Positions 15,156 through 23,103 are shown, numbered from the stretch's first letter. The stretch: 64,000 nucleotides of DNA from Bacteroidota bacterium (GCA_023386045.1 JAEWKK010000012.1:186001-250000), one strand, 5' to 3'. Made by a program: numbers and translations. The notes: a model not told the origin generated them from the letters alone.

Positions 15156-16052
15156 ATGCCTTCTGAAGAAAAAGAAAAGAAAAAAGAAAGTCCTGTTGCA
15201 AAATTTGTAAAACTGTTTCTGAAGATCCTGATCACGTTCTTTTGCTTCTGGTATATTTCTACAAAAATCAATTTTGGAAATGCACTACAGGCTTTAACGC
15301 GCGCCAATCTATTTTACCTGCTGATTGCCCTACTTTTTTTCATTCTTTCTAAACTGCTTTCTGCTTACCGGCTGAACATTTATTTCAGCAATATTCAATT
15401 AAAATTACCTGCCGAAAAAAATATCAAGCTGTACTGGCTGGGGATGTTTTACAACCTATTTCTTCCCGGTGCTATCAGTGGAGATGCTTACAAAGTAGTA
15501 TTGCTCAACCGCAGGTATGGAACATCCTACAAGAAAGCTTCTGCAGCTGTTTTGCTTGATCGCTTCAGTGGAGTGTTGGCTCTTGGTGTGATCGGATGCA
15601 TCTATGGAGTAATTGTTCTGAAGCATTATTATTTTGATATGCTATTGATTGCAGGAGCCATCCTGGCTATGGCAGGTTTTTATTTCGGCATCCGGTTTCT
15701 TTTTAAAGATTTCCAGCAAAGTTTTTTTACCACATTTTTTTGGGGCAATGGTGTTCAGCTCTCGCAGGTGGTGTCCATTTACTTCATTTTACTAAGCCTG
15801 CATCTTCCCATATCGCATGAATGGATCTTTATTTTTCTGGCCTCAGCTGTCATTTCTATATTGCCTATTTCATTGGGTGGCGGACTTGGCACCAGGGAGT
15901 TGGTATTTGCCGAAGGCTCTCGTCTTTTTCACCTCGATCCTCAAACAGGTGTTGTGATCAGTTTATTGTTTTACCTGCTCACAGTTGTGGGCTCATTGCC
16001 GGGATTGTATTTTAATTTTCATGACCCATTAAGAGATGGTGAGAGATGGTGA
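15156..16052 (+). CDS. LPG synthase TM / YbhN-type integral membrane protein (flippase-like)
   Basis: 298 aa with about seven or eight hydrophobic segments after a lysine-rich N-terminus. Family marks of the lysylphosphatidylglycerol synthase transmembrane domain are visible: NLFLPGAISGDAYKVVLLNR at about 105-124, AVLLDRFSGVLALG, and ISLGGGLGTRELVF near the C-terminus. Members are thought to move lipids or lipid-linked sugars; no synthase domain is fused here, so the substrate is unknown. The last codons run into the heptad repeat at 16032-16068, and the stop codon is inside it. The start is 42 bp from the divergent beta-helix gene. Confidence 0.8.
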   Translation: MPSEEKEKKKESPVAKFVKLFLKILITFFCFWYISTKINFGNALQALTRANLFYLLIALLFFILSKLLSAYRLNIYFSNIQLKLPAEKNIKLYWLGMFYNLFLPGAISGDAYKVVLLNRRYGTSYKKASAAVLLDRFSGVLALGVIGCIYGVIVLKHYYFDMLLIAGAILAMAGFYFGIRFLFKDFQQSFFTTFFWGNGVQLSQVVSIYFILLSLHLPISHEWIFIFLASAVISILPISLGGGLGTRELVFAEGSRLFHLDPQTGVVISLLFYLLTVVGSLPGLYFNFHDPLRDGERW

Positions 16053-16068
16053 GTGGTGAGTGGTGAGT
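16032..16068. repeat. GGTGAGT heptad array spanning the stop codon of the 15156 gene
   Basis: An imperfect AGAGATGGTGAG duplication (16032-16053) runs into three exact GGTGAGT units (16048-16068). The stop codon TGA (16050-16052) lies in the first unit. The unit and orientation match the arrays behind rplN and rplF. Confidence 0.75.
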
Positions 16069-16100
16069 ATCCTTAGTTGGTTAGACCATAGACCATGGAC

Positions 16101-16130
16101 TAAAAATAAAATAGGGCTCTAACGAGCCCT
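16101..16130 (-). terminator. Possible terminator hairpin
   Basis: AGGGCTC-GTTA-GAGCCCT followed on the minus strand by ATTTTATTTTTAG. It lies about 380 bp beyond the fusA terminator and could be a second stop for leftward transcription. On the plus strand no T tract follows. Confidence 0.5.
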
Positions 16131-16230
16131 GTCCATACCCGGTGTTTTTCATAAGCCACACGGCCGGATCAAAAAACGGGATCCTATTTGGGTATTGGAC
16201 GACCTGCACTAAACAAATCCAATGCCTAAA

Positions 16231-16486
16231 TCGCAGATCTGATCACAGATTAAGCAGATTAACAGAGATAAATCACAGATTACACGGATTAACACAGATA
16301 AATACAGAATTAATCACAGGTTTCGCTGATCAAAACAGATAAAGACATTTGATCACAGATTACACGGATTAACACAGATTAATTCAAATCAAATCAATGA
16401 TATGTGAAAATTCATGAGTGAGATAAAACTTAGTAGATATCTGATCAAGTGTAATCTATCTGTGAAATCTGAGTAATCAGTGATCA
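16231..16486. repeat. Dispersed ATCACAGATTACACGG-type repeat cluster
   Basis: Two identical 28-bp copies beginning ATCACAGATTACACGG and ending AACACAGAT lie at 16272-16299 and 16352-16379, with shorter variants between (AAGCAGATTAACAGAG; ATCACAGGTTTCGCTGAT). A diverged inverted copy is at about 16449-16486. Period is near 9-10 bp. It is non-coding; short ORFs across it are repeat translations. It fills the 500-bp gap between the flippase-like gene and fusA. Confidence 0.8.
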
Positions 16487-16507
16487 CAATCCCACTCAGT
16501 CTGCGAT

Positions 16508-16534
16508 AAAAAAAAGCCCCCCGAATCGGAGGGC
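16508..16534 (-). terminator. fusA terminator
   Basis: Minus strand: AGCCCTCC-GATTC-GGGGGGCT followed by an unbroken run of T. A classic intrinsic terminator about 20 bp after the fusA stop codon. Confidence 0.9.
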
Positions 16535-16555
16535 TGTATCTCAAAATCTTAATGA

Positions 16556-18703
16556 TTATTCTGCGCTTACTTTTCCTTTGCTCTTGGCAATCACTTCTTC
16601 AGCGATATTATTCGGAGCAGGAGCATAATGTGAAAACTCCATGGTAGAAGAAGCACGGCCAGAAGAAAGTGAACGTAACTGTGTTACATAACCGAACATT
16701 TCGCTCAGTGGCACTTTCGCCTTGATTACCTGTACACCTGCACGTGTGTCCATGCCTTCGAGCATACCACGACGACGGTTAAGGTCACCTGTAACATCAC
16801 CCATATATTGATCTGGTGTCAGCACTTCAACTTTCATGATCGGCTCCAGCAATACAGGCTTGGCTTTTCTTGCTGCTTCACGGAAACCCTGCTTGGCGCA
16901 AAGTTCAAATGACATGGCATCAGAGTCAACCTGGTGGAAGGAACCATCATAGATGCGAATCTTCATATTATCAACAGGATAGGAAGCCAGTACACCAGTG
17001 CCCATTGAAGCTTCAAAACCTTTCTGGATCGGTGTAATAAATTCCTTTGGAATAGAACCTCCGAAGATATCATTAATGAACTGGAAGTTCTTATCAGGAT
17101 TGGCTTCTTTCCAGTCCTTATCAATTGGTCCAAGCTCGAACATGATATCGGCAAACTTACCACGACCACCTGACTGCTTCTTCAGCACTTCACGGTGTTG
17201 TACCATGGCGTTGAATGCTTCTTTGTAAGCAACCTGCGGAGCACCCTGGTTCACTTCCACTTTGAATTCGCGCCTCATACGATCAACAATGATCTCCAGG
17301 TGCAATTCACCCATACCGCTAAGAACAGTCTGCCCGGTATCTTCATCAGTTTTTACACGCAGTGTAGGATCTTCTTCGATCAGCTTGGCAATAGCCATAC
17401 CCATTTTATCAACGTCAGCCTGGGTTTTAGGTTCTACTGCAACAGAGATCACCGGCTCAGGGATGAACATGTTCTCCAGCGTGATGGGATGATCTTCATG
17501 ACAAAGTGTATCACCAGTTTTGATCTCTTTAAAACCAACAGCTGCACCGATATCACCGGCTTCGATGAAATCGATCGGGTTTTGCTTGTTGGCGAACATT
17601 TTCATGATACGGGAGATACGCTCTTTCTTACCGCTTCTTACATTCAGCACATAAGAACCTGCATCAAGATGACCGGAATAAACCCTGAAGAAGGCAAGAC
17701 GACCTACGAAAGGATCGGTCATGATCTTAAAGGCAAGAGCAGCGAATGGCTCTTTTGCATCTGGTTTACGAACCAGTTCTTCGCCTGTGTTTGGATCGGT
17801 ACCTTTTACGGCTTCGATATCCATTGGAGAAGGAAGGTAACGGCATACTGCATCCAGTGCAGTTTGTACACCTTTATTTTTGAAAGAGGATCCGCACATC
17901 ATAGGAACGATGCTCAGATCGATCGTAGCCTTGCGGATGGCCTCGTGTAATTCTTCTTCTGTGATGGAGTTGGGATCGTCAAAGAATTTCTCCATCAGCC
18001 TGTCATCATATTCAGCAACAGCTTCAACAAGAGCAGCTCTCCACTCGTTGGCTTCGTCCACCATATCAGCAGGTACATCCACCTCGTCAAAGGTCATACC
18101 TTCTGTTTCCATATGCCAGATGATACCTTTCATTTTGATCAGGTCCACCACGCCTTTGAATTCATCTTCAGCGCCGATTGGTAACTGAAGAGGCACGGCT
18201 TTAGAACCCAGCATTTCCCTTACCTGCTTCACTACATTAAGGAAGTCGGCACCGGAACGGTCCATTTTATTAACGAAACCAATTCTTGGTACATTATAAC
18301 GGTTGGCCTGGCGCCAAACTGTTTCAGACTGAGGTTCTACACCATCAACGGCAGAGAAGAGGGCGATCAGACCATCCAGTACACGCATGGAACGCTCTAC
18401 TTCCACGGTAAAGTCAACGTGACCGGGAGTATCGATGATATTGAAATAATATTTTTTAGTATCTCCGGTAGCCTTACCCAGAACAGTTGGGAAATTCCAC
18501 TGGCAGCTTACTGCAGCAGAAGTAATGGTGATACCTCTTTCTTTTTCCTGCTCCATCCAGTCGGTAGTGGCTGCACCATCGTGCACCTCTCCAATTTTAT
18601 GGATCATACCGGTGTAGCGGAGGATACGCTCGGTGGTGGTAGTTTTACCCGCATCAATGTGAGCGGCAATACCAAAGTTGCGTTGAAATCTCAAATCTGC
18701 CAT
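16556..18703 (-). CDS. fusA: Elongation factor G
   Basis: 715 aa translational GTPase that drives tRNA-mRNA translocation and, with RRF, ribosome recycling. G1 is AHIDAGKTTTTERILRYTG, the G2 region EQEKERGITITSAA, G3 DTPGHVDFT and G4 NKMDR. Domain IV carries the conserved GGRGKFADI stretch and the C-terminus SLSSGRASSTMEFSHYAPAP. It has a strong own promoter and terminator, so it is transcribed apart from rpsG and rpsJ although it lies between them. Confidence 0.99.
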   Translation of the reverse strand: MADLRFQRNFGIAAHIDAGKTTTTERILRYTGMIHKIGEVHDGAATTDWMEQEKERGITITSAAVSCQWNFPTVLGKATGDTKKYYFNIIDTPGHVDFTVEVERSMRVLDGLIALFSAVDGVEPQSETVWRQANRYNVPRIGFVNKMDRSGADFLNVVKQVREMLGSKAVPLQLPIGAEDEFKGVVDLIKMKGIIWHMETEGMTFDEVDVPADMVDEANEWRAALVEAVAEYDDRLMEKFFDDPNSITEEELHEAIRKATIDLSIVPMMCGSSFKNKGVQTALDAVCRYLPSPMDIEAVKGTDPNTGEELVRKPDAKEPFAALAFKIMTDPFVGRLAFFRVYSGHLDAGSYVLNVRSGKKERISRIMKMFANKQNPIDFIEAGDIGAAVGFKEIKTGDTLCHEDHPITLENMFIPEPVISVAVEPKTQADVDKMGMAIAKLIEEDPTLRVKTDEDTGQTVLSGMGELHLEIIVDRMRREFKVEVNQGAPQVAYKEAFNAMVQHREVLKKQSGGRGKFADIMFELGPIDKDWKEANPDKNFQFINDIFGGSIPKEFITPIQKGFEASMGTGVLASYPVDNMKIRIYDGSFHQVDSDAMSFELCAKQGFREAARKAKPVLLEPIMKVEVLTPDQYMGDVTGDLNRRRGMLEGMDTRAGVQVIKAKVPLSEMFGYVTQLRSLSSGRASSTMEFSHYAPAPNNIAEEVIAKSKGKVSAE

Positions 18704-18815
18704 GATTATTAGAATTGAATAGTGTTCGTTTTTATGCCTCTGGAAGCATGACCTGCAAGCAGCTTATTTGAACTGGTTTAAGGCCTGTTTTTCCTCCCTT
18801 GAGTTTTTGAGGGTG

Positions 18816-18849
18816 CAAAGGTAGTAAAATAGAGCTGATCTCGTGCAAA
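18816..18849 (-). promoter_or_regulatory. Promoter of fusA
   Basis: Minus strand: TTTG (18849-18846), 22 bp, TACCTTTG (18823-18816). It matches the Bacteroidota consensus and predicts a leader of about 105 nt. Confidence 0.7.
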
Positions 18850-19000
18850 TGGAGGAACATTGTTTGTTAATTCAAAAAGATTTTATGAACAGAATCGCAT
18901 TTACTTAAATAAATTACCCATGCATAATTTTTGCAAATCATTTACATCATCGTAATTTCAAAAGCGAAATTTTATTAACCCAAACAAAAACCATTAAAAA

Positions 19001-19729
19001 ATGGCAAAATCAACCAAGAAGGCCGCTGGCAAAAAAGGTGGTAGGAAATCCTCCGGAGGCGGCAGATCTTCATCTAAAGGCGCATCTAAAAAAGGAGCAT
19101 CTAAAAAATCATCAAGCCGCGGCAGAACATCTTCTGGTAGAGGTGGCGCTAAGAAAGGAGCCACTAAAAAAGCTGGTGCTAAAAAAAGTACAGCTAAAAG
19201 ATCCGCAGCCAAAAAAGGTGGTGCCAGAAAAGGTGCAGCCAGGAAATCAGCTATGAAAAAAATGGCTAAGAAATCTGCTTCCAAAAAAGGTGGAGCCAGG
19301 AAATCTGCTGCTAAAAAAGGCGGAGCCAAAAAAGGATCTGCTAAGAAAGCAGGCGCAAAAAAAGGAGCTACTAAAAAAGCAGGTGCAAAGAAAGGTGGCG
19401 CTAAAAAATCTGCAGCCAAAAAAGGAGGCGCAAAAAAATCAGCCGTTAAATCCAGTTCACGAAATAGTGGTGGTTCATCTGCAAGTCGCAGCAGCCGTGG
19501 GGGATCTTCCAGTAAGAGCAGGTCTGCCAGTAAGACTTCTGCTTCACGCAGCAAAAAAAGCTCAGGAGGCATGACCGGTCGTGGTAATGTTTCTGGTATG
19601 GGCGACTATACCGGATCTGATATCTCTACAGGATCACAAACACCAGAGGGCGTAACTACGCCAATGACTGATGTTTTTGACAGTGGTGTTGCCGGAGGAA
19701 CCGGTGGCATGAGTAATGAGAATGCTTAA
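19001..19729 (+). CDS. Lysine/alanine-rich histone H1-like protein
   Basis: 242 aa. Residues 1 to about 190 are almost entirely K, A, G, S and R in short repeats such as AKKGGAKK, AKKGATKK and ARKSAMKK, like the tails of eukaryotic H1 and bacterial H1-like proteins, so nucleic-acid binding is likely. The last about 50 residues differ: Gly/Thr/Ser-rich, uncharged to acidic, ending GGMSNENA. No globular domain or signal peptide is visible. It lies alone on the plus strand between fusA and rpsG. The repetitive codons also open a long antisense frame, which I reject. The start is ATG; a terminator follows. Confidence 0.8.
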   Translation: MAKSTKKAAGKKGGRKSSGGGRSSSKGASKKGASKKSSSRGRTSSGRGGAKKGATKKAGAKKSTAKRSAAKKGGARKGAARKSAMKKMAKKSASKKGGARKSAAKKGGAKKGSAKKAGAKKGATKKAGAKKGGAKKSAAKKGGAKKSAVKSSSRNSGGSSASRSSRGGSSSKSRSASKTSASRSKKSSGGMTGRGNVSGMGDYTGSDISTGSQTPEGVTTPMTDVFDSGVAGGTGGMSNENA

Positions 19730-19744
19730 GACATCCCAACAATA

Positions 19745-19777
19745 AAAAATCCCGATCAGTTGATCGGGATTTTCTTT
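19745..19777. terminator. Bidirectional terminator between the histone-like gene and rpsG
   Basis: AATCCCGATCA-GT-TGATCGGGATT: 11-bp stem, followed by TTCTTTT on the plus strand and TTTTTATT on the minus strand. It can serve both convergent genes. Confidence 0.9.
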
Positions 19778-19790
19778 TATAGAAAGCTGA

Positions 19791-20258
19791 TTATACTTTA
19801 AAGTGAGCAAAAGCCTTGTTGGCTTCAGCCATACGGTGAGTGTCTTCTTTCTTTTTGAAAGCAGCGCCTTCACCTTTTGCTGCAGCTGAGATCTCGTTAG
19901 CCAGCTTATCTGCCATGCTACGACCATTTCTTTCACGGCTATAGCGGATCAGCCATTTCATGCTGAGAGAGATCTTCCTGTCGGGACGAACCTCAGAAGG
20001 AATCTGGAAGGTGGCACCACCAATACGGCGGCTACGAACTTCTACAGCAGGAGTAACATTGGAAAGGGCTCTTTTCCAAACCTCATATCCATCTTCACCT
20101 GTTTGCTTGGCCACTTTATCCAGGGCATTATAGAAAATATCGTAGGCAACGCTTTTCTTTCCTTCCCACATGATATTGTTGACGAAACGTGTAACCAGTT
20201 TATCGTTAAAACGAGGATCTGGAGCTAAGGGAAGTTTTTTTGCTTGTGATTTACGCAT
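19791..20258 (-). CDS. rpsG: Ribosomal protein uS7
   Basis: Small-subunit protein S7, 155 aa, which nucleates head assembly and touches E-site tRNA. Seen: DPRFNDKLVTRFVNNIMWEG, ALSNVTPAVEVRSRRIGGAT, FQIPSEVRPDRKISLSMKWL and the C-terminal KKEDTHRMAEANKAFAHFKV. It follows rpsL by 86 bp. Confidence 0.99.
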   Translation of the reverse strand: MRKSQAKKLPLAPDPRFNDKLVTRFVNNIMWEGKKSVAYDIFYNALDKVAKQTGEDGYEVWKRALSNVTPAVEVRSRRIGGATFQIPSEVRPDRKISLSMKWLIRYSRERNGRSMADKLANEISAAAKGEGAAFKKKEDTHRMAEANKAFAHFKV

Positions 20259-20344
20259 GAAATTTAATTTTTAAGTCACTGCAGCGGCAAAATATCTTCA
20301 AGTTTTAAAACTTTACTCTGTACGGCAGCGGATATTACTGATGA

Positions 20345-20743
20345 TTATTTTTTACCAGCTGGTTTAGCACCTGCTTTTTCCTTCTTTGTACCATATTTGG
20401 AACGGCTCTGCTTACGGTCTTTAACACCGGCAGTATCAAGCGATCCACGAACGATATGATAACGTACACCTGGCAGGTCTTTCACACGACCACCGCGGAT
20501 CAGCACGATGGAGTGCTCCTGGAGGTTATGTCCTTCACCCGGAATATAAGCGATCACCTCTACCTTGTTCGTCAAACGAACCTTAGCCACTTTACGCAGA
20601 GCCGAGTTAGGCTTCTTTGGTGTAGTAGTGTACACACGGGTACAAACTCCACGGCGCTGAGGGCAGGCATCCAGTGCTCTGGATTTGCTTTTTGCTTTGA
20701 TTATCTCTCTTCCTTTACGTACTAACTGTTGAATAGTAGGCAT
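20345..20743 (-). CDS. rpsL: Ribosomal protein uS12
   Basis: Small-subunit protein S12, 132 aa, at the decoding centre. The key loops TTPKKPNSALRKVAKVRL and GGRVKDLPGVRYHIVRGSLD carry the usual (streptomycin-sensitive type) lysines and the aspartate that is often methylthiolated. The C-terminus is a basic KKEKAGAKPAGKK tail. It heads the str cluster behind a well-formed promoter. Confidence 0.99.
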   Translation of the reverse strand: MPTIQQLVRKGREIIKAKSKSRALDACPQRRGVCTRVYTTTPKKPNSALRKVAKVRLTNKVEVIAYIPGEGHNLQEHSIVLIRGGRVKDLPGVRYHIVRGSLDTAGVKDRKQSRSKYGTKKEKAGAKPAGKK

Positions 20744-20768
20744 TACGAACCTTTAATTTTTGGGATGG

Positions 20769-20800
20769 CAAAGGTAAAGGTCAGAGGGTGAATAACCAAA
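20769..20800 (-). promoter_or_regulatory. Promoter of rpsL-rpsG
   Basis: Minus strand: TTTG (20800-20797), 20 bp, TACCTTTG (20776-20769). The -7 box is identical to that of fusA. The predicted leader is about 20 nt. Confidence 0.8.
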
Positions 20801-20841
20801 ATTTGATGTTTTAAATTCTAAAAAACTTCACAAAACCTCAT

Positions 20842-20875
20842 AAAAAATCCCAAACTCCTTTAGAATCTGGGATTT
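20842..20875 (-). terminator. ilvE terminator
   Basis: Minus strand: AATCCCA...TGGGATT stem around a 15-base loop, followed by TTTTTTA, located 19 bp after the ilvE stop codon. Confidence 0.75.
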
Positions 20876-20893
20876 TCTGTATCGAAAAAGCGC

Positions 20894-21961
20894 TTATCCA
20901 ATTTTTGTCATCCATCCATATTTGTCTTCTCTCCTGCCCTCACGGATGTCTGTGAGCCATTTTTTAATGGTTGGAGCCGTTTTCCACTGATCCACATTAA
21001 AGCTCATCACAAAATCCTTATACCGCAATTCCTTGATCATGGAAATGGTGGCTGCAGTTCCTGTCCCAAATACTTCGTAGAGAATTCCTGCCTTATAAGC
21101 TTCAATGATCTCATCGATGCTTAGCTGTCTTTCTTCTACAGTGAAACCTGCTTCCTGTAATAAGGTTAGAGCGCTGTTGCGTGTAACTCCGGCCAGGATG
21201 GTTCCTGCGCCCAGGTCAGGGGTAATGGCCTTGTTGCCAATAATAAAGATCACATTCATGGTACCGATCTCCTGGACATATTTATGTTCAAAAGCATCTG
21301 TCCACAATACCTGGTCGTATCCTTTTTTCTTTGCCTGGGCTGTTGCGTACATGGCGGCACCATAGTTACCTGCGGCTTTAGCATAACCTACTCCTCCGGG
21401 AACTGCACGTACAAAATGCTCTTCCACATAAATACGCATAGGTGCATTGTAGTATGGACCTGTTGGACTCAGGATGATCATGAATTTATAATTCTCGGAA
21501 GGTCTGACACCGATCATTTCATCTGAAGAAAACATAAATGGCCTGATGTAAAGAGAATGGTCCTCATTCTGCGGGATCCAGTTTTTATCAATTGCAACCA
21601 GTTGCTTCATTCCTTCCATGAAAATTTCTTCAGGAACCTGTGGCATCGCCATTCTTTCCGCGGAAATATTGAATCGCTTGAAATTATCGTAGGGTCTAAA
21701 TATAAAAGCATTGCCTTCGGCATCTTTGTATGCTTTGATACCTTCAAAAATCGCCTGTCCGTAGTGTAATGCAGCAAGAGATGGATTTAACAACAATGGC
21801 TGGTAAGGTTTTATTTCGATATTTTTCCATTCACCGTTTTCATAGTCAGCTTCCAGCATATGGTCAGTAAAGAATTTTCCAAAGGGCAGATTCTCCAAAC
21901 TGAAACCGGCTAATTTGCTCTGTTCTACCTTGTTTACACTAATATCCATTGTAGCAAGCAT
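20894..21961 (-). CDS. ilvE: Branched-chain amino acid aminotransferase
   Basis: 355 aa PLP enzyme of fold type IV; transfers the amino group in the last step of Leu, Ile and Val synthesis. The length and motifs match the larger BCAT2-like class: ALHYGQAIFEGIKAYKDAEG, RPYDNFKRFNISAERMAMP, and KAAGNYGAAMYATAQAKKKG holding the Schiff-base lysine, then GYDQVLWTDAFEHKYVQEIG. GTGTAATIS near the end binds the phosphate. An internal ATG four codons in (MDISV) is an equally good start. It is monocistronic with a terminator. Confidence 0.96.
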   Translation of the reverse strand: MLATMDISVNKVEQSKLAGFSLENLPFGKFFTDHMLEADYENGEWKNIEIKPYQPLLLNPSLAALHYGQAIFEGIKAYKDAEGNAFIFRPYDNFKRFNISAERMAMPQVPEEIFMEGMKQLVAIDKNWIPQNEDHSLYIRPFMFSSDEMIGVRPSENYKFMIILSPTGPYYNAPMRIYVEEHFVRAVPGGVGYAKAAGNYGAAMYATAQAKKKGYDQVLWTDAFEHKYVQEIGTMNVIFIIGNKAITPDLGAGTILAGVTRNSALTLLQEAGFTVEERQLSIDEIIEAYKAGILYEVFGTGTAATISMIKELRYKDFVMSFNVDQWKTAPTIKKWLTDIREGRREDKYGWMTKIG

Positions 21962-22028
21962 AATAAATATAATTTAGCGACAAAGAAACAAAAAATTCAA
22001 CAACGCTATTGTTAACTAACCAGTTCAA

Positions 22029-22514
22029 ATGAGTCTCAATTCCATACAATTAAAGCCACAGTTACTGGCAGAACTTTATCCGGAAACGCTTGTAGGAACA
22101 ATAACAACCTCCGTGCCTGAAAAGAAGAGGCAGAAATATCTTGGTAACAATGCAAAGCAGATCCTGATACTGGTTTCCCATGCTTCACTTCCCTTTTTGC
22201 CAGAACACGAATTGAATTTCCTGACCTCGGTACTTACTGCATGCAAATTGAGCCTGGCGGATATTGCAATTATCAATCTTGCAAAAACAGATGACAACGA
22301 TTTACAACAAACCATTACGCAGGAAGGAAAGATCGTTTTGTTATTTGGTATTCAGCCTGCTGATATTGGCCTGCCCATACACTTCCCGGTATTTCAGGTA
22401 CAAAAGTTTAATCATACCACCTACATGCATACTCCCTCACTTTCAGAAATGGAAACAGACAGGGATTTAAAATCAAAACTCTGGAACAGCCTTAAAAATC
22501 TTTTTGGACTATAG
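22029..22514 (+). CDS. Small protein resembling DNA polymerase III psi subunit (HolD)
   Basis: 161 aa, soluble, no signal peptide. I do not recognise it as a named Bacteroidota family. The layout recalls gammaproteobacterial HolD: an N-terminal short segment, a beta strand plus helix QILILVSHASLPFLPEHELN, then FLTSVLTACKLSLADIAII, a second strand IVLLFG, and a C-terminal helix block TPSLSEMETDRDLKSKLWNS that parallels the HolD pattern S-P-A-L-x-x-L-x(5-6)-A-x-x-A-L-W. If correct it would bind the clamp loader. It is followed one base later by rdgB, with which it is probably co-transcribed. Function is an inference from weak similarity. Confidence 0.5.
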   Translation: MSLNSIQLKPQLLAELYPETLVGTITTSVPEKKRQKYLGNNAKQILILVSHASLPFLPEHELNFLTSVLTACKLSLADIAIINLAKTDDNDLQQTITQEGKIVLLFGIQPADIGLPIHFPVFQVQKFNHTTYMHTPSLSEMETDRDLKSKLWNSLKNLFGL

Positions 22515-22515
22515 G

Positions 22516-23103
22516 ATGAAATTGATATTTGCTACAAACAACCAGCACAAGGTGGAAGAGATCCGTTCGGTTCTGCCAGAGGAATTTACTATTATTACAC
22601 TTAGAGAAGCGGGTATAGACATTGACATTCCAGAACCGCATGACACACTGGAAGAAAATGCAGCTGAAAAAGCAGAAACCATTTTCAGAATGACGGGAAC
22701 TGGTTGCTTTAGCGAAGACACAGGACTTGAAGTAAAACAGCTGGATAATGAACCCGGTGTTCACAGTGCAAGGTATGCGGGAAATGAAAAATCTTTTGAT
22801 CAGAATATTGACAAGCTTCTATTGAAATTAAAGGCTATTGATGACCGTGAAGCCCGGTTCAGAACGGTGATATGTTTGTTATTGGATGGTAAAAAGTTCT
22901 TTTTCGAAGGCATTTGCAAAGGAAAGATCACGAATGAAAGAAAAGGCAACGGAGGTTTTGGATATGATCCTGTTTTTATTCCCGAAGGCGCTGAAAAAAC
23001 TTTTGGAGAGATGACGATGGATGAAAAGAACAGTTACAGTCACCGCAAAAAGGCCACAGATTTACTGGTAAAATTTTTGAATACAATCAATAAAAAGAAT
23101 TGA
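22516..23103 (+). CDS. rdgB: Non-canonical purine NTP pyrophosphatase (RdgB/HAM1)
   Basis: 195 aa. Hydrolyses dITP/ITP and XTP to the monophosphates, cleaning the nucleotide pool. Family motifs: IFATNNQHKVEEI at the N-terminus, CFSEDTGLEVKQLDNEPGVH and SARYAG, GFGYDPVFIPEG, and KNSYSHRKKA at the C-terminus. I start at ATG 22516, one base after the preceding stop; an in-frame TTG at 22504 lies inside the upstream gene. The stop overlaps the TTG start of the sigma gene by 4 bp. Confidence 0.96.
   Translation: MKLIFATNNQHKVEEIRSVLPEEFTIITLREAGIDIDIPEPHDTLEENAAEKAETIFRMTGTGCFSEDTGLEVKQLDNEPGVHSARYAGNEKSFDQNIDKLLLKLKAIDDREARFRTVICLLLDGKKFFFEGICKGKITNERKGNGGFGYDPVFIPEGAEKTFGEMTMDEKNSYSHRKKATDLLVKFLNTINKKN

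Noticed and set aside
16142..16342. 66-aa plus-strand frame
   Set aside because: It translates the dispersed repeat cluster (repeated D-H-R-L/N-R units) and has no coding character.
16231..16486. Possible CRISPR array
   Set aside because: The two identical 28-bp units are 80 bp apart with variants between them, with no uniform repeat-spacer spacing and no cas genes.
16053..16555. tRNA or small RNA gene in the 500-bp gap
   Set aside because: I looked for cloverleaf arms and the GTTCGANTC loop on both strands and saw only repeats and two terminator hairpins.
17195..17950. 251-aa plus-strand frame
   Set aside because: Antisense to fusA, a fully conserved gene; no promoter and a composition typical of shadow frames.
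18994..19572. 192-aa minus-strand frame rich in P, F, L and A opposite the histone-like gene
   Set aside because: It is the complement of lysine/alanine repeat codons; no initiation context and no family. The plus-strand reading has the sensible composition, start and terminator.
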